Positions 15,090 to 22,964 of a stretch of DNA of 64,000 nt are shown here, piece by piece (the stretch's first letter is position 1; the number at the start of each line of letters is the position of its first letter). The notes below the pieces were generated by a model that worked only from the letters and a program-made list of their open reading frames with translations, made no database searches and was not told where the DNA came from. The position numbers and the translations under genes are program-made. Source of the stretch: Microbacterium stercoris (lineage in GTDB: Bacteria > Actinomycetota > Actinomycetes > Actinomycetales > Microbacteriaceae); NCBI RefSeq assembly GCF_017592545.1, contig NZ_JAGFOA010000001.1, positions 719,587 through 783,586 of the forward strand, given 5' to 3'.

Positions 15090-16697
15090 TCAGGTGGTGA
15101 GAGCGGGGGCCAGCATCGAGTCGCGCACGGCCGTGAGCCGGCCGCGGAAGTCGGAGACGGTGCCGGGCCACAGCAGCGTGAGCCGCCCCGAGCGCGGGTC
15201 GGTGTACCAGTTGCGGCAGCCGCCCTCGACCCACGGGGTGCCGGCCGCGCGCTCGGCGATCTCGGCGGTGTACGCGGCCTCGGCCTCCGGATCGACCCGG
15301 ATAGGGGTGCCCTGCGAGATGAGCGAGGCGGCGAAGGCGGCCTGCTCCTCCATGATGAGCACCGCCGAGTTGTGGCCGAGTGAGGCATTGGGGCCATTGA
15401 GCACATACAGATTCGGGAAGCCGGAGACGAGAGTCGAGCCGACCGAGGTCATCCCCTCCGACCAGTGCTCGTCGAGCGTGCGGCCGTGCTCCCCCGTCAC
15501 GAGGCGCGCGTATGGCTGGCGCGCGGCCTCGAACCCCGTCGCGAGCACCACCACATCGACCTCGTGGCGCGATCCGTCCGCGGCGACGAGCTGGTTGTCG
15601 GAGGCGCCGGCGAGGGCCGAGGGCACGAGGTCGACGAGCCCCGAGGCGATGGCGGGGTAGAAGTCGTCGCTCAGCAGCACGCGCTTGCACCCGAACGCGT
15701 AGTCGGGGGTGAGCGCATCGCGCAGCTCAGGGTCACGCACCTGCCGAGCGAGGTGCGTGAGGGCCGACTCGCGCGCCTCCGATGCGGCGACAGGATCTCC
15801 GGAGCGCGACGCGAAACGCGCCTCGCCCTCGACGTACAGCTCCTCGCGCAGCCGCGCGAGCGATCCGGGATCCCGCTGCCACGCCTCGCGCTCGGCGCGC
15901 GCGTAGGCGCGGTCGCGCCGGGGCACGATCCAGGCCGGCGTGCGCTGGAACAGCGTGACGTGCGCGCCCTGGCGGGCGAGCTCGGGCGCCAGCTGGATGG
16001 CGCTCGCGCCCGTTCCCACCACCGCGATGCGCGCGTTCTGCACCCGGATCGACGCATCCCACCGCGCCGAGTGGAAAACGGGGCCGGGGAACTCGTCCAG
16101 GCCGGGGATCGCCGGTATCAGCGGCTCGGTCAGCCGCCCCGCGGCCAGGATGAGGTTGCGCGCGAGGAATCCGCCCTCGTTCGTCGACCCGGCAGTCCCC
16201 TCGTTCGTCGGGCCGCCGCTCCCCTCGTGGGTCGGGCCACCACCCCCCTCATGCGTCGACCCTGGGCCGCCACTACCCCCTTCGTTCGTCGAGCGAGCGA
16301 AGCGAGTCGAGACGGCCCGAACCTCCCACTCGACGTCGTGCGGGTGATCCGAGCGCCCCGACGAGCGTGCCACCGATGCCGAAGCCATCGCGGTGGACAG
16401 GCGCAGGTGCCGCTCGAGCCCCTCCTGCGCCACCACGTGCTCGAGGTACGCGCGGATCTCGGCACCGGGGGCGAACGTGCGCGACCAGCCGGGCCACGGG
16501 TGTGACGACAGCCCGTAGAGGTGCGCCGGCACGTCGCAGGCGACGCCGGGGTAGGTGTTGTCGCGCCAGGTGCCGCCGACAGCCTCCGCGCGCTCGAGGA
16601 TCACGAAGTCGTCGTCCCCTGCGGCCTTCAGCGCGAGCGCCGCCGCGATGCCCGCGAAACCGGCGCCGACGATGACGGTGCCCACCCTCTCGTTCAC
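15090..16697 (-). CDS. flavin-containing (Baeyer-Villiger-type) monooxygenase with in-frame repeat insertion
   Basis: A class B flavin monooxygenase of 535 residues. The FAD motif VIVGAGFAGIAAALAL is at the start. GGTWRDNTYPGVACDVPAHLY and GWSRTFAPGAEI follow, then a second nucleotide-binding motif, AVVGTGASAIQLAPEL. Such enzymes insert one oxygen into ketones, or hydroxylate N or S, with NADPH. Between EWEVRA and ARNLILAAGRLT it carries about 48 extra residues (VSTRFARSTNEGG and four T(N/H)EG repeats) encoded by a palindromic repeat and 24-bp tandem units. The GTG start at 16697 overlaps the fbiC stop as GTGA, so it belongs to the F420 operon although FAD, not F420, is its expected cofactor. 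Confidence 0.85.
   Translation of the reverse strand: MNERVGTVIVGAGFAGIAAALALKAAGDDDFVILERAEAVGGTWRDNTYPGVACDVPAHLYGLSSHPWPGWSRTFAPGAEIRAYLEHVVAQEGLERHLRLSTAMASASVARSSGRSDHPHDVEWEVRAVSTRFARSTNEGGSGGPGSTHEGGGGPTHEGSGGPTNEGTAGSTNEGGFLARNLILAAGRLTEPLIPAIPGLDEFPGPVFHSARWDASIRVQNARIAVVGTGASAIQLAPELARQGAHVTLFQRTPAWIVPRRDRAYARAEREAWQRDPGSLARLREELYVEGEARFASRSGDPVAASEARESALTHLARQVRDPELRDALTPDYAFGCKRVLLSDDFYPAIASGLVDLVPSALAGASDNQLVAADGSRHEVDVVVLATGFEAARQPYARLVTGEHGRTLDEHWSEGMTSVGSTLVSGFPNLYVLNGPNASLGHNSAVLIMEEQAAFAASLISQGTPIRVDPEAEAAYTAEIAERAAGTPWVEGGCRNWYTDPRSGRLTLLWPGTVSDFRGRLTAVRDSMLAPALTT
16171..16314. repeat. palindromic repeat plus 24-bp tandem repeats inside the monooxygenase gene
   Basis: At 16281-16314 is a copy of the palindromic element seen elsewhere in the window (core CGTCGAGCGAGCGAAGCGAG). 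Next to it are about four degenerate 24-bp units of the type CCCCTCGTTCGTCGGG plus eight bases, which encode 8-residue repeats. All units keep the reading frame open. The units share the CTCGTTCGTCG end of the palindromic element, so they seem to have grown from it. Confidence 0.8.
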
Positions 16698-19060
16698 GCG
16701 CGCGCCTTCCCTGTCGCGCGGAAGACGTCGGCATACGTGGTCGAGCGCTGGCGGAAGGGGCGGAACAGCTTGCGGGCCATGTCGCGCGCCTCGGGGAGGG
16801 GCAGCTCGAGTCCGCGCTCCACACCCGCTCCGGGCAGCACCCGTCCGTCGAGCAGCGTGCCCCCGAGGTCGTCGCCGCCTGACCGCAGCAGCTCGATCGA
16901 GGTGGGCACGCCGTGGCGGGTCCAGGGGATCTGGATGTGCGGGATCACGCCCGAGAGCATGAGCCGCGACACCGCGACCATCGCGCGGTGCTCGTCGAGC
17001 TCGGGGCGGTCGGCGACGAGCGGCACTCCGCCGCCCAGCGGGCGGGGGAGCGGGATGGGCACGAACTCGGTGAACCCGCGGGTCTCGGCCTGGATCCGGA
17101 TCAGCTCGCGCAGGTGCGCGATGCGCTCGGCCGCGGTTTCGACGTGGCCGTAGAAGAGCACCGATGTCGAGCGGAATCCCGCCCGGTGCGCGGCGGTGAG
17201 GTTCTCTCGCCATCGGTCGATCTCGAGGTCGCCGGGGGCGATGAGCCCGCGCACGCGCTCGCTCAGGATCTTCACGCCGGTGCCCGGGACGGTGTCCACC
17301 CCTGCCTCGCGCATCGCCTCGAGCGCGCCGTGAAGGCCCCGCGTCGAGCGGTCGGCGAGGTCGGCGACATCCTGCGGGCGGAACGCGTGCAGGTGCATTC
17401 CCGGGGCGGCATGCTTGATCGTGCGGGCGATGTCGAGGTACGACTCGGCGTCCTGGTCGGGCGCCACCAGACCCTGCACGCAGATCTCCGTGAGGCCGAG
17501 CTCGGCGGCGTCGCGCGTGAGGGCATCGAGCCCTTCGAGATCGAACGTGTCCGGCTCGCCCGTGCGTGTGCGGCGGAAGAGCGTCGAGGCCACGTTGCGG
17601 TTCGCGACGATGGTCAGCGCCTCGCCGACCGTGTAGCGCCGCACGTCGTCGGCGGTCGCAGCGAGGGCGTCGGCGTCCGCGCCGGATGCGCGCAGCAGCG
17701 TCTCCCACTCGCGGTCGTCAAGCGACGCGGGGGAGGAGGCGGCACGGTCGAGGAGCGCGGCGAAGCCCGCGCCGGGCGTGAGGCGCTGCGGCGCGCTCGC
17801 CGCCCGGTCGGTCGACGAGCGCGGGGCCGCGGGGGAGGAATCGCGCGTCCGGGCGAGCCCGGTCTCGGGATCGGCCAGCGCGAGCGTGGCGTCGCGGATC
17901 GCCGGATCGAGCCACTCGTCAGTCAGGTACGGGGGATGCGCGGTGAGCCGCTCGGCGAGCGCGAACCCCGCTTCGGCCGTATAGCGCGCGAGGTCGTCGA
18001 CGTGCGGCCAGGGGCGCTCGGGGTTGACGTGGTCGGCGGTGAGGGGAGAGACGCCGCCCCAGTCGTCCGCACCGGCACGCAGCAGCAGTCCGAGCTCGGC
18101 GGGGTCGGAGAGGTTCGGCGGCACCTGCACGCGCATCGCCGGGCCGAGCACCAGCCGGGCGACGGCCACCGCGGCGAGGTACTCGGTGAAGCCGGCGTCG
18201 TCGCGCGAGGAGGCCGCGGTGCGGTCCTTCGCGCGGAAGTTCTGCACGATCACCTCTTGGATGTGTCCGTGCCGTTCGTGGGCCTCGCGCAGCGCGACGA
18301 GCGATTCGGCGCGGTCGCGCAGCGTCTCCCCGATCCCGATCAGCACACCGGTCGTGAACGGCACCTTCGCCGATCCGGCATCCTCCAGCAGCTGCAGGCG
18401 AACCTCCGGATCCTTGTCCGGCGATCCGTAGTGCACCTGACCCGGCGCCTCGTAGAGCCGACGCGAGGTCGTCTCGAGCATCACACCCATGGACGGCGCC
18501 ACCGGACGCAGCATCGCGAGCTCGTCGGGCGTCATGATGCCGGGGTTGAGATGGGGGAGCAGGCCCGTCTCGGCAGTGATCGCGCGCGCCATATCGGCCA
18601 CGTATTCCAGAGTCGACATATAGCCGTGCTCGTCGAGCCAGGCGCGCGCCTCGGGCCACCGGTCCTCCGGGCGGTCGCCCAGTGTGAGCAGGGCCTCCTT
18701 GCATCCGAGGGCCTGCCCCTGGCGTGCCACGGCGAGCACCTGCTCGCGGGACATGTAGGTGGGCTTGTGCTGCGTGAGCAGCTGGCCGGGGGTGTCGACG
18801 AAGATGCAGTAGTGGCAGCGATCCCGACACAGCGTCGTGAGCGGGATGAAGACCTTGCGCGAATAGGTGATCACGCCCGGGCGGCCGAGCTCTTTTAGTC
18901 CTGCGTCCCGCACGCGCGCCGCCGCATCCATCAGCCGCTCGAGATCGGCGCCCGTGGCCGCGAGCAGCGCCTCGGCGTCGGCGACATCGGCGCGGCCGCC
19001 CGCCTCGGCCCGCGTCAGTGCGGAGGCGAGTGTGGAGGTGCCGGGATCGAGCAGGGTCAC
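16694..19060 (-). CDS. fbiC: FO synthase FbiC (CofG-CofH fusion), CofH half without the radical-SAM cysteines
   Basis: FbiC makes the deazaflavin FO from tyrosine and the flavin precursor 5-amino-6-ribitylamino-uracil. In fused proteins the CofG and CofH halves each carry a radical-SAM [4Fe-4S] cluster. In this 788-residue protein the N-terminal CofG half is intact, with Cys78, Cys82 and Cys85 in LTTLCRDRCHYC. The CofH half is recognisable (ANRN at 486-489, LTEICVQG, GHVETAAERIAHL, HIQIPWTRHG, NDLGGT-like GDDLGGTLL). After ANRN, however, the sequence is VASTLFRRTRTGEPDTF, where the family has CYTGCRFC. The reading frame is continuous, so a simple frameshift does not explain the loss. The GTG start at 19060 has GAGGA upstream. 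First gene of the F420 operon. Confidence 0.85.
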   Translation of the reverse strand: MTLLDPGTSTLASALTRAEAGGRADVADAEALLAATGADLERLMDAAARVRDAGLKELGRPGVITYSRKVFIPLTTLCRDRCHYCIFVDTPGQLLTQHKPTYMSREQVLAVARQGQALGCKEALLTLGDRPEDRWPEARAWLDEHGYMSTLEYVADMARAITAETGLLPHLNPGIMTPDELAMLRPVAPSMGVMLETTSRRLYEAPGQVHYGSPDKDPEVRLQLLEDAGSAKVPFTTGVLIGIGETLRDRAESLVALREAHERHGHIQEVIVQNFRAKDRTAASSRDDAGFTEYLAAVAVARLVLGPAMRVQVPPNLSDPAELGLLLRAGADDWGGVSPLTADHVNPERPWPHVDDLARYTAEAGFALAERLTAHPPYLTDEWLDPAIRDATLALADPETGLARTRDSSPAAPRSSTDRAASAPQRLTPGAGFAALLDRAASSPASLDDREWETLLRASGADADALAATADDVRRYTVGEALTIVANRNVASTLFRRTRTGEPDTFDLEGLDALTRDAAELGLTEICVQGLVAPDQDAESYLDIARTIKHAAPGMHLHAFRPQDVADLADRSTRGLHGALEAMREAGVDTVPGTGVKILSERVRGLIAPGDLEIDRWRENLTAAHRAGFRSTSVLFYGHVETAAERIAHLRELIRIQAETRGFTEFVPIPLPRPLGGGVPLVADRPELDEHRAMVAVSRLMLSGVIPHIQIPWTRHGVPTSIELLRSGGDDLGGTLLDGRVLPGAGVERGLELPLPEARDMARKLFRPFRQRSTTYADVFRATGKARA

Positions 19061-19185
19061 TGGTTCATCCTCGCACCGCAGCGCCGGGCCGGGGGCGGAT
19101 CGGGATGCGGCGACGCGATCCGGATGTGCCCGATCGTCATCGGACTGTGAGGTGGCGGCAGCGGATGCCACGGCAGGATGGATGG

Positions 19186-19557
19186 ATGGTGACCCTCCTG
19201 CTCGACCAACGTCAGCTCGAGATCGTGCTCTCCCGCACCGAGCGGCTGCTCGCCGCGCAGCGCCACGGGCTCCGCATCGAGCGGTCGTCGATCGCGCGTG
19301 TGCAGCTGACCGACGACCCGGCCACGTGGCTGCGCGGTGTGCGCTCCCCGGGGCTCCACATCCCCCGCGTGGTGTCGCTGGGCACGTGGCGCTCGGCGCA
19401 GGGCGACGACTTCGTGGCCGTGCGCCACGGCCGTCCCGGCGTGGTCATCGACCTCGAAGGCGACGAGCGCTTCAGCCGGCTCATCCTCTCGACCCGTCAC
19501 GGCCTCGCGCTCGCGAAGGCGCTGCGTCTCGACCAGACCAGCGACAGCGAGGCCTGA
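19186..19557 (+). CDS. small conserved-looking protein of unknown function
   Basis: I do not recognise this 123-residue protein with confidence. It has no signal peptide or membrane segment. The middle (HIPRVVSLGTWRSAQGDDFV) and the following VVIDLEGDERFSRLIL alternate hydrophobic and charged residues as in a small beta-rich, PH-like domain, and a helix (GLALAKAL) closes it. The ATG at 19186 follows AGGATGG; a GTG three bases on is equally possible. It is divergent from fbiC with 125 bases between and appears to be transcribed alone. Confidence 0.6.
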   Translation: MVTLLLDQRQLEIVLSRTERLLAAQRHGLRIERSSIARVQLTDDPATWLRGVRSPGLHIPRVVSLGTWRSAQGDDFVAVRHGRPGVVIDLEGDERFSRLILSTRHGLALAKALRLDQTSDSEA

Positions 19558-19863
19558 CGCGGGCGGGGCGAGATCCTCTCGCCCTCCTACGCACTGGGAA
19601 GCTCCGGCGACCGGAATGGTGCCCTTTTGTGCCCCAGGGTGAAATGAGGGGTGAATCCAGGCGCTGTCGGGGGAGAGCGGCACCGGCGACGGGCAGGATG
19701 ACCCCCGTGAGGCCGCAATCCCCTGGCCTCAGCCGCACTCGGGGGCCGGACCAAATCTGGGGAGATTCGTCCCGGTCCCTGCGGAGGTCGGGGTGACGGG
19801 CGAGGTCCCGTTGTCCCGGCCCGAGGGGACCTCGGTCGGCGGAACGCTTCGCGGGCGCAGCGC
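19558..19863. other. gene-free stretch between convergent genes
   Basis: About 300 bases between the small protein gene and the methyltransferase gene, whose 3' ends face each other. I see no convincing coding frame. Short GC-rich inverted stretches exist but none stands out as a terminator. Confidence 0.5.
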
Positions 19864-20751
19864 TCAGGCGGCGGGCTTGCGGAAGTGCCACAGCACGAGG
19901 CTCGGCCGGTCCGAGACGGCGCGCGACACCTCGGGTGAATAGGCCATGAGCGACCACGGCCAGTCGACCCAGTCGCCGGGTGCCGAGGTGGCGTCGGGTA
20001 CCGGCCCACCCCACGTCGCGCCCGGCTCCTCGCACCCGCGCACCTCGAAGCCCGCGTCGAGCGCCGCCCGCAGATAGCTGCCGAGCGGGTGAGGGAAGGT
20101 CGGCGCGAGGTGTCGTTCGCCGTTCGGGCCGAGCCCCTTGATGCCTGACCCGAGCCGCGTCAGCTCAGGGTGGATGTCGGAGATCAGCAGGTCGCCCCCG
20201 GGGCGCATCACGCGGGCGAACTCGGCGAACACCGGCGCGAGCTCGGCGACGTGCACGAGCGCGAGACCGCACGTGACGACGTCTGCGGATGCGTCAGCCA
20301 CCGGCAGCGCGTCGAGCGAGCCGAGCCGGAAATCGGCGTCGGGTACGCGCAGCCGCGCCCGCTCGAGCATGTCGGGTGAGCCGTCGACACCCACCACAGC
20401 GTGCCCTCGCGCCGCAAGGAGTCCCGCGAACCGCCCGGTTCCGCATGCGGCGTCCAGCGCATCTCCGGCTTTCCGGCCCTCGACCCACTGCGTGATGATC
20501 GGCTCGTCGAGCGCGAACAGCCCGCCACCGCCTCCCGCGTCGTAACCGGAAGCCTGTTGCCGGTACGACACGTCGGCGCTCACCGTTTCGACATCGACGC
20601 CGACGCCCTGCAACTGCTTGTCATCGAGCAGCCGTCGCACCTCGGCAAGCCGCGCCTCGACGAAGGCCCGGTCGTGGCGCCCGGCCCAGGAATCGAGCAG
20701 TGCCATTCCCTCAAGCCCGATCAGATACGCCAGTGGATCTTGATAGGTCAC
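19864..20751 (-). CDS. class I SAM-dependent methyltransferase
   Basis: Transfers a methyl group from S-adenosylmethionine to an unknown acceptor. Of 295 residues, the first 80 form an extra helical region. Then comes motif I, LDAACGTGRFAGLLAARGH, the acidic end of strand 2 (VVGVDGSPDML), and motif IV-VI segments DVVTCGLALVHV and MRPGGDLLISD. A long C-terminal part with aromatic residues may bind the acceptor. The GTG at 20751 is preferred because a -10-like TAGGTT lies eight bases upstream; a TTG 18 bases further up is possible. It is monocistronic and convergent with the small protein gene. Confidence 0.8.
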   Translation of the reverse strand: MTYQDPLAYLIGLEGMALLDSWAGRHDRAFVEARLAEVRRLLDDKQLQGVGVDVETVSADVSYRQQASGYDAGGGGGLFALDEPIITQWVEGRKAGDALDAACGTGRFAGLLAARGHAVVGVDGSPDMLERARLRVPDADFRLGSLDALPVADASADVVTCGLALVHVAELAPVFAEFARVMRPGGDLLISDIHPELTRLGSGIKGLGPNGERHLAPTFPHPLGSYLRAALDAGFEVRGCEEPGATWGGPVPDATSAPGDWVDWPWSLMAYSPEVSRAVSDRPSLVLWHFRKPAA

Positions 20752-20759
20752 GAGCGCCG

Positions 20760-20765
20760 AACCTA
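20760..20765 (-). promoter_or_regulatory. possible -10 element of the methyltransferase gene
   Basis: TAGGTT on the minus strand ends eight bases before the GTG at 20751, and there is no ribosome site between. This would give a leaderless or nearly leaderless mRNA; the spacing is two bases longer than at xthA and pyrE. Confidence 0.35.
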
Positions 20766-21033
20766 GCAATCGCGCGCAGCAGGGGGCAACGGCCCGGCGT
20801 TTCCCTCATCGCCGCCCGCGCACCGGGATCCTGCCACCGCGGCGCTCCCGCGAACCGTGCAGTGCTCCCCCTGCAGACTCCAGATGCCCGCCGCCGATCC
20901 TGCATCGCGTCCAGGAATCACCGCATTCCGGGCCCCGTGTGACAAACGGGTGAAAGCGGGGGTGAAAAGAAGGTGCGCGCCTCGACCGTTCTGACAGGGG
21001 CGCGTCTGCGCGTGGGATCATCCGTGGAACGCC

Positions 21034-22893
21034 ATGCCCAGTTCGAACCGCCCTTCCGCTGACGATCAGCACGACCGCAGCCACACATCACACTCGGCTG
21101 CGGTGGTCGCCGTGCACCTCGGTCCCGAGGTGCGCAATCGCGCGAGCGCCTGGTGCGAGATCATCGTGGCCGTCCATCGCGCGGGCATGCTGCCGGATGA
21201 GGCCATGTACGAGGCGTCGATCGCGTTCGCGGCCGCGACGGTGGATGCGGGCATGGTCGCCCGACGCGCGCTCGCCCACGTCGACGGCTCGCTCGGCCTC
21301 GCCGTGACGGGTGGGCTGTCCGCCGCGGCGCGTGCCACGATCCTGCGTGACGTGCGCGATGTGCGGGGGATCGCCGTGCGCTTCGACCAGCCCACACCGG
21401 TCGAGACCGACCTCGAGCGCGCGCTGCTCGCCGGCGACCTGACCACGGCCAACCGCATCGCCCTGCGGGAGCATCCGTTCACCGGATCCATCGGCGGCCT
21501 GCTCGCGCGTCTGGAGCCGGAGCGGCTGCAGGATCACCCCCTGCTCGCACTGCGGGTGGCCGCCTCGATGCTGTCCCGTGAGCAGACCCGCGCCCGCGCG
21601 GACGTGTACTTCCAGATCGCCGCGCGCTCCCGCGCGGGGATCGACGAGCTGACGGATCCGGTGGCGCGTGCCGTGGCCCACGCCCTGATGAGCGTGGCCC
21701 TGCGGCGCGCGGGCGACGTGAATCGCATGCTCGAGCACACGCGCAAGGCGCTGGAGGTGCTCGAGCCGCGGGCGCTCTCCCGGCAGACCACGGGCGAGGA
21801 GAGCGAGCCCGTCGCGATGGGTCTCGACCAGGCCGGCACGAGCCTCTACCTCTCCGGCGACAGCCTCGGCGCCCGTCGCGCCTTCGAAGCGCTCAGCGTG
21901 CATGCCGGCGCCGCGCGCCTGCCCCACCGGGCCAACCGGGCGCACGCGCTGCTGGCGCTGCTGGATGCCATCGAGGGGCGCATGAACGCGGTCGAGCAGC
22001 GCCTGGCCCGCATCGATCCTTCGGCGTGGCCGGACGGCTGGGACGGCGCGCACCTCGCCAAGCCCATGCACATCGCGAAGGCCGCCCTGCTCACCTCTCG
22101 CGCCGACCCGATGGGTGCACTGGAGGAGCTGCGCCTGGTCGAGGCCGACTACGCCTCCACCGATTTCTGGGGCGCGATGCACGTGATGCGCGTGGTGGCG
22201 GCGGGTCTCGCGGAGGACGACGAGCTCATGGCGCGGTTCCTGCGCGAGGGGGAGCAGCATCCGGGGCCTCATCTGCCCGGCACGGTGGCGAGCATCGATC
22301 TCGCCCACGCGATCGTGAGCGGACTCGCACCCCACATCGCTCCGCCGCGCCCGCCGTACACCGCGATGTCCGACGCGGCGAAGGCGATCTCGGCCCTCGC
22401 GCTCGTGCGGGTGCGACGCACCGCGGCGTCCGAGGTCGTCGCCGGCATCACCACCGCGGTGCCGCTCGCGCGCATCTTCGTGCTGCTGATCCGGTTCCTC
22501 TCCGCGGAAGAGCAGGATCGCGCCGCGGCCGCCGCGGAGGTCGCGGCCCTGGCGAATCACCACGGTCTGTGGTCTCCGTTCGCGATGCTCACGGCCTCGG
22601 AGCGCGAGCTGCTGCGCGAGCTCGCCCCCGCCGGCGCGCTCGCGGAGTTCGACCGCTATCGCACCCGCGCTCTCTCCGGGCAGGCTGACGTCGTGCTCAC
22701 CGAGGGGGAGCAGCGTGTGCTCGCCGCGCTCGCCACCGGTGCGAGCCGTCCGCAGATCGCGCGCGATCTGCATCTCTCGCTGAACACCGTCAAGAGCCAC
22801 CTGCGCTCGCTCTACATGAAGCTCAGTGCCACCACGCGGGATCAGGCACTGCAGCGCGCGCTGTCGCTCGGGCTCGTGAACGTGCCGCACTGA
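21034..22893 (+). CDS. LuxR-family transcriptional regulator with long sensor/TPR-like region
   Basis: A 619-residue DNA-binding regulator. The last 65 residues form a LuxR/NarL helix-turn-helix (LTEGEQRVLAALATGASRPQ, then LHLSLNTVKSHLRSLYMKL). Residues about 150-480 are helical with alanine-rich repeats like tetratricopeptide units, as in LAL-type or related regulators. No Walker A motif is visible, so it is not a classical ATP-binding MalT/LAL protein. The ligand is unknown. It stands alone, with a 260-base upstream region and a convergent ABC gene downstream, so the target is not given by context. The ATG at 21034 has only a weak ribosome site (GGAACG). Confidence 0.8.
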   Translation: MPSSNRPSADDQHDRSHTSHSAAVVAVHLGPEVRNRASAWCEIIVAVHRAGMLPDEAMYEASIAFAAATVDAGMVARRALAHVDGSLGLAVTGGLSAAARATILRDVRDVRGIAVRFDQPTPVETDLERALLAGDLTTANRIALREHPFTGSIGGLLARLEPERLQDHPLLALRVAASMLSREQTRARADVYFQIAARSRAGIDELTDPVARAVAHALMSVALRRAGDVNRMLEHTRKALEVLEPRALSRQTTGEESEPVAMGLDQAGTSLYLSGDSLGARRAFEALSVHAGAARLPHRANRAHALLALLDAIEGRMNAVEQRLARIDPSAWPDGWDGAHLAKPMHIAKAALLTSRADPMGALEELRLVEADYASTDFWGAMHVMRVVAAGLAEDDELMARFLREGEQHPGPHLPGTVASIDLAHAIVSGLAPHIAPPRPPYTAMSDAAKAISALALVRVRRTAASEVVAGITTAVPLARIFVLLIRFLSAEEQDRAAAAAEVAALANHHGLWSPFAMLTASERELLRELAPAGALAEFDRYRTRALSGQADVVLTEGEQRVLAALATGASRPQIARDLHLSLNTVKSHLRSLYMKLSATTRDQALQRALSLGLVNVPH

Positions 22894-22904
22894 TCCGGAT
22901 CAGT
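22889..22904. repeat. 16-bp perfect palindrome over the LuxR-gene stop codon
   Basis: ACTGATCCGGATCAGT is self-complementary and contains the stop codon TGA at its left. It includes the octamer ATCCGGAT that is over-represented in this window. It could help end transcription between two convergent genes. Confidence 0.4.
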
Positions 22905-22964
22905 CCGCTCGCTTCGCCTGTACGTGCGGGAAACGAGCCGAACGGGACGCCGGACGCGGGGGAG

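Noticed and set aside
16694..19060. Frameshift as the cause of the missing CofH cysteines
   Set aside because: The CofH landmarks before and after the gap are in the same frame and neither other frame encodes CxxxCxxC there. A short in-frame deletion or true divergence remains possible.
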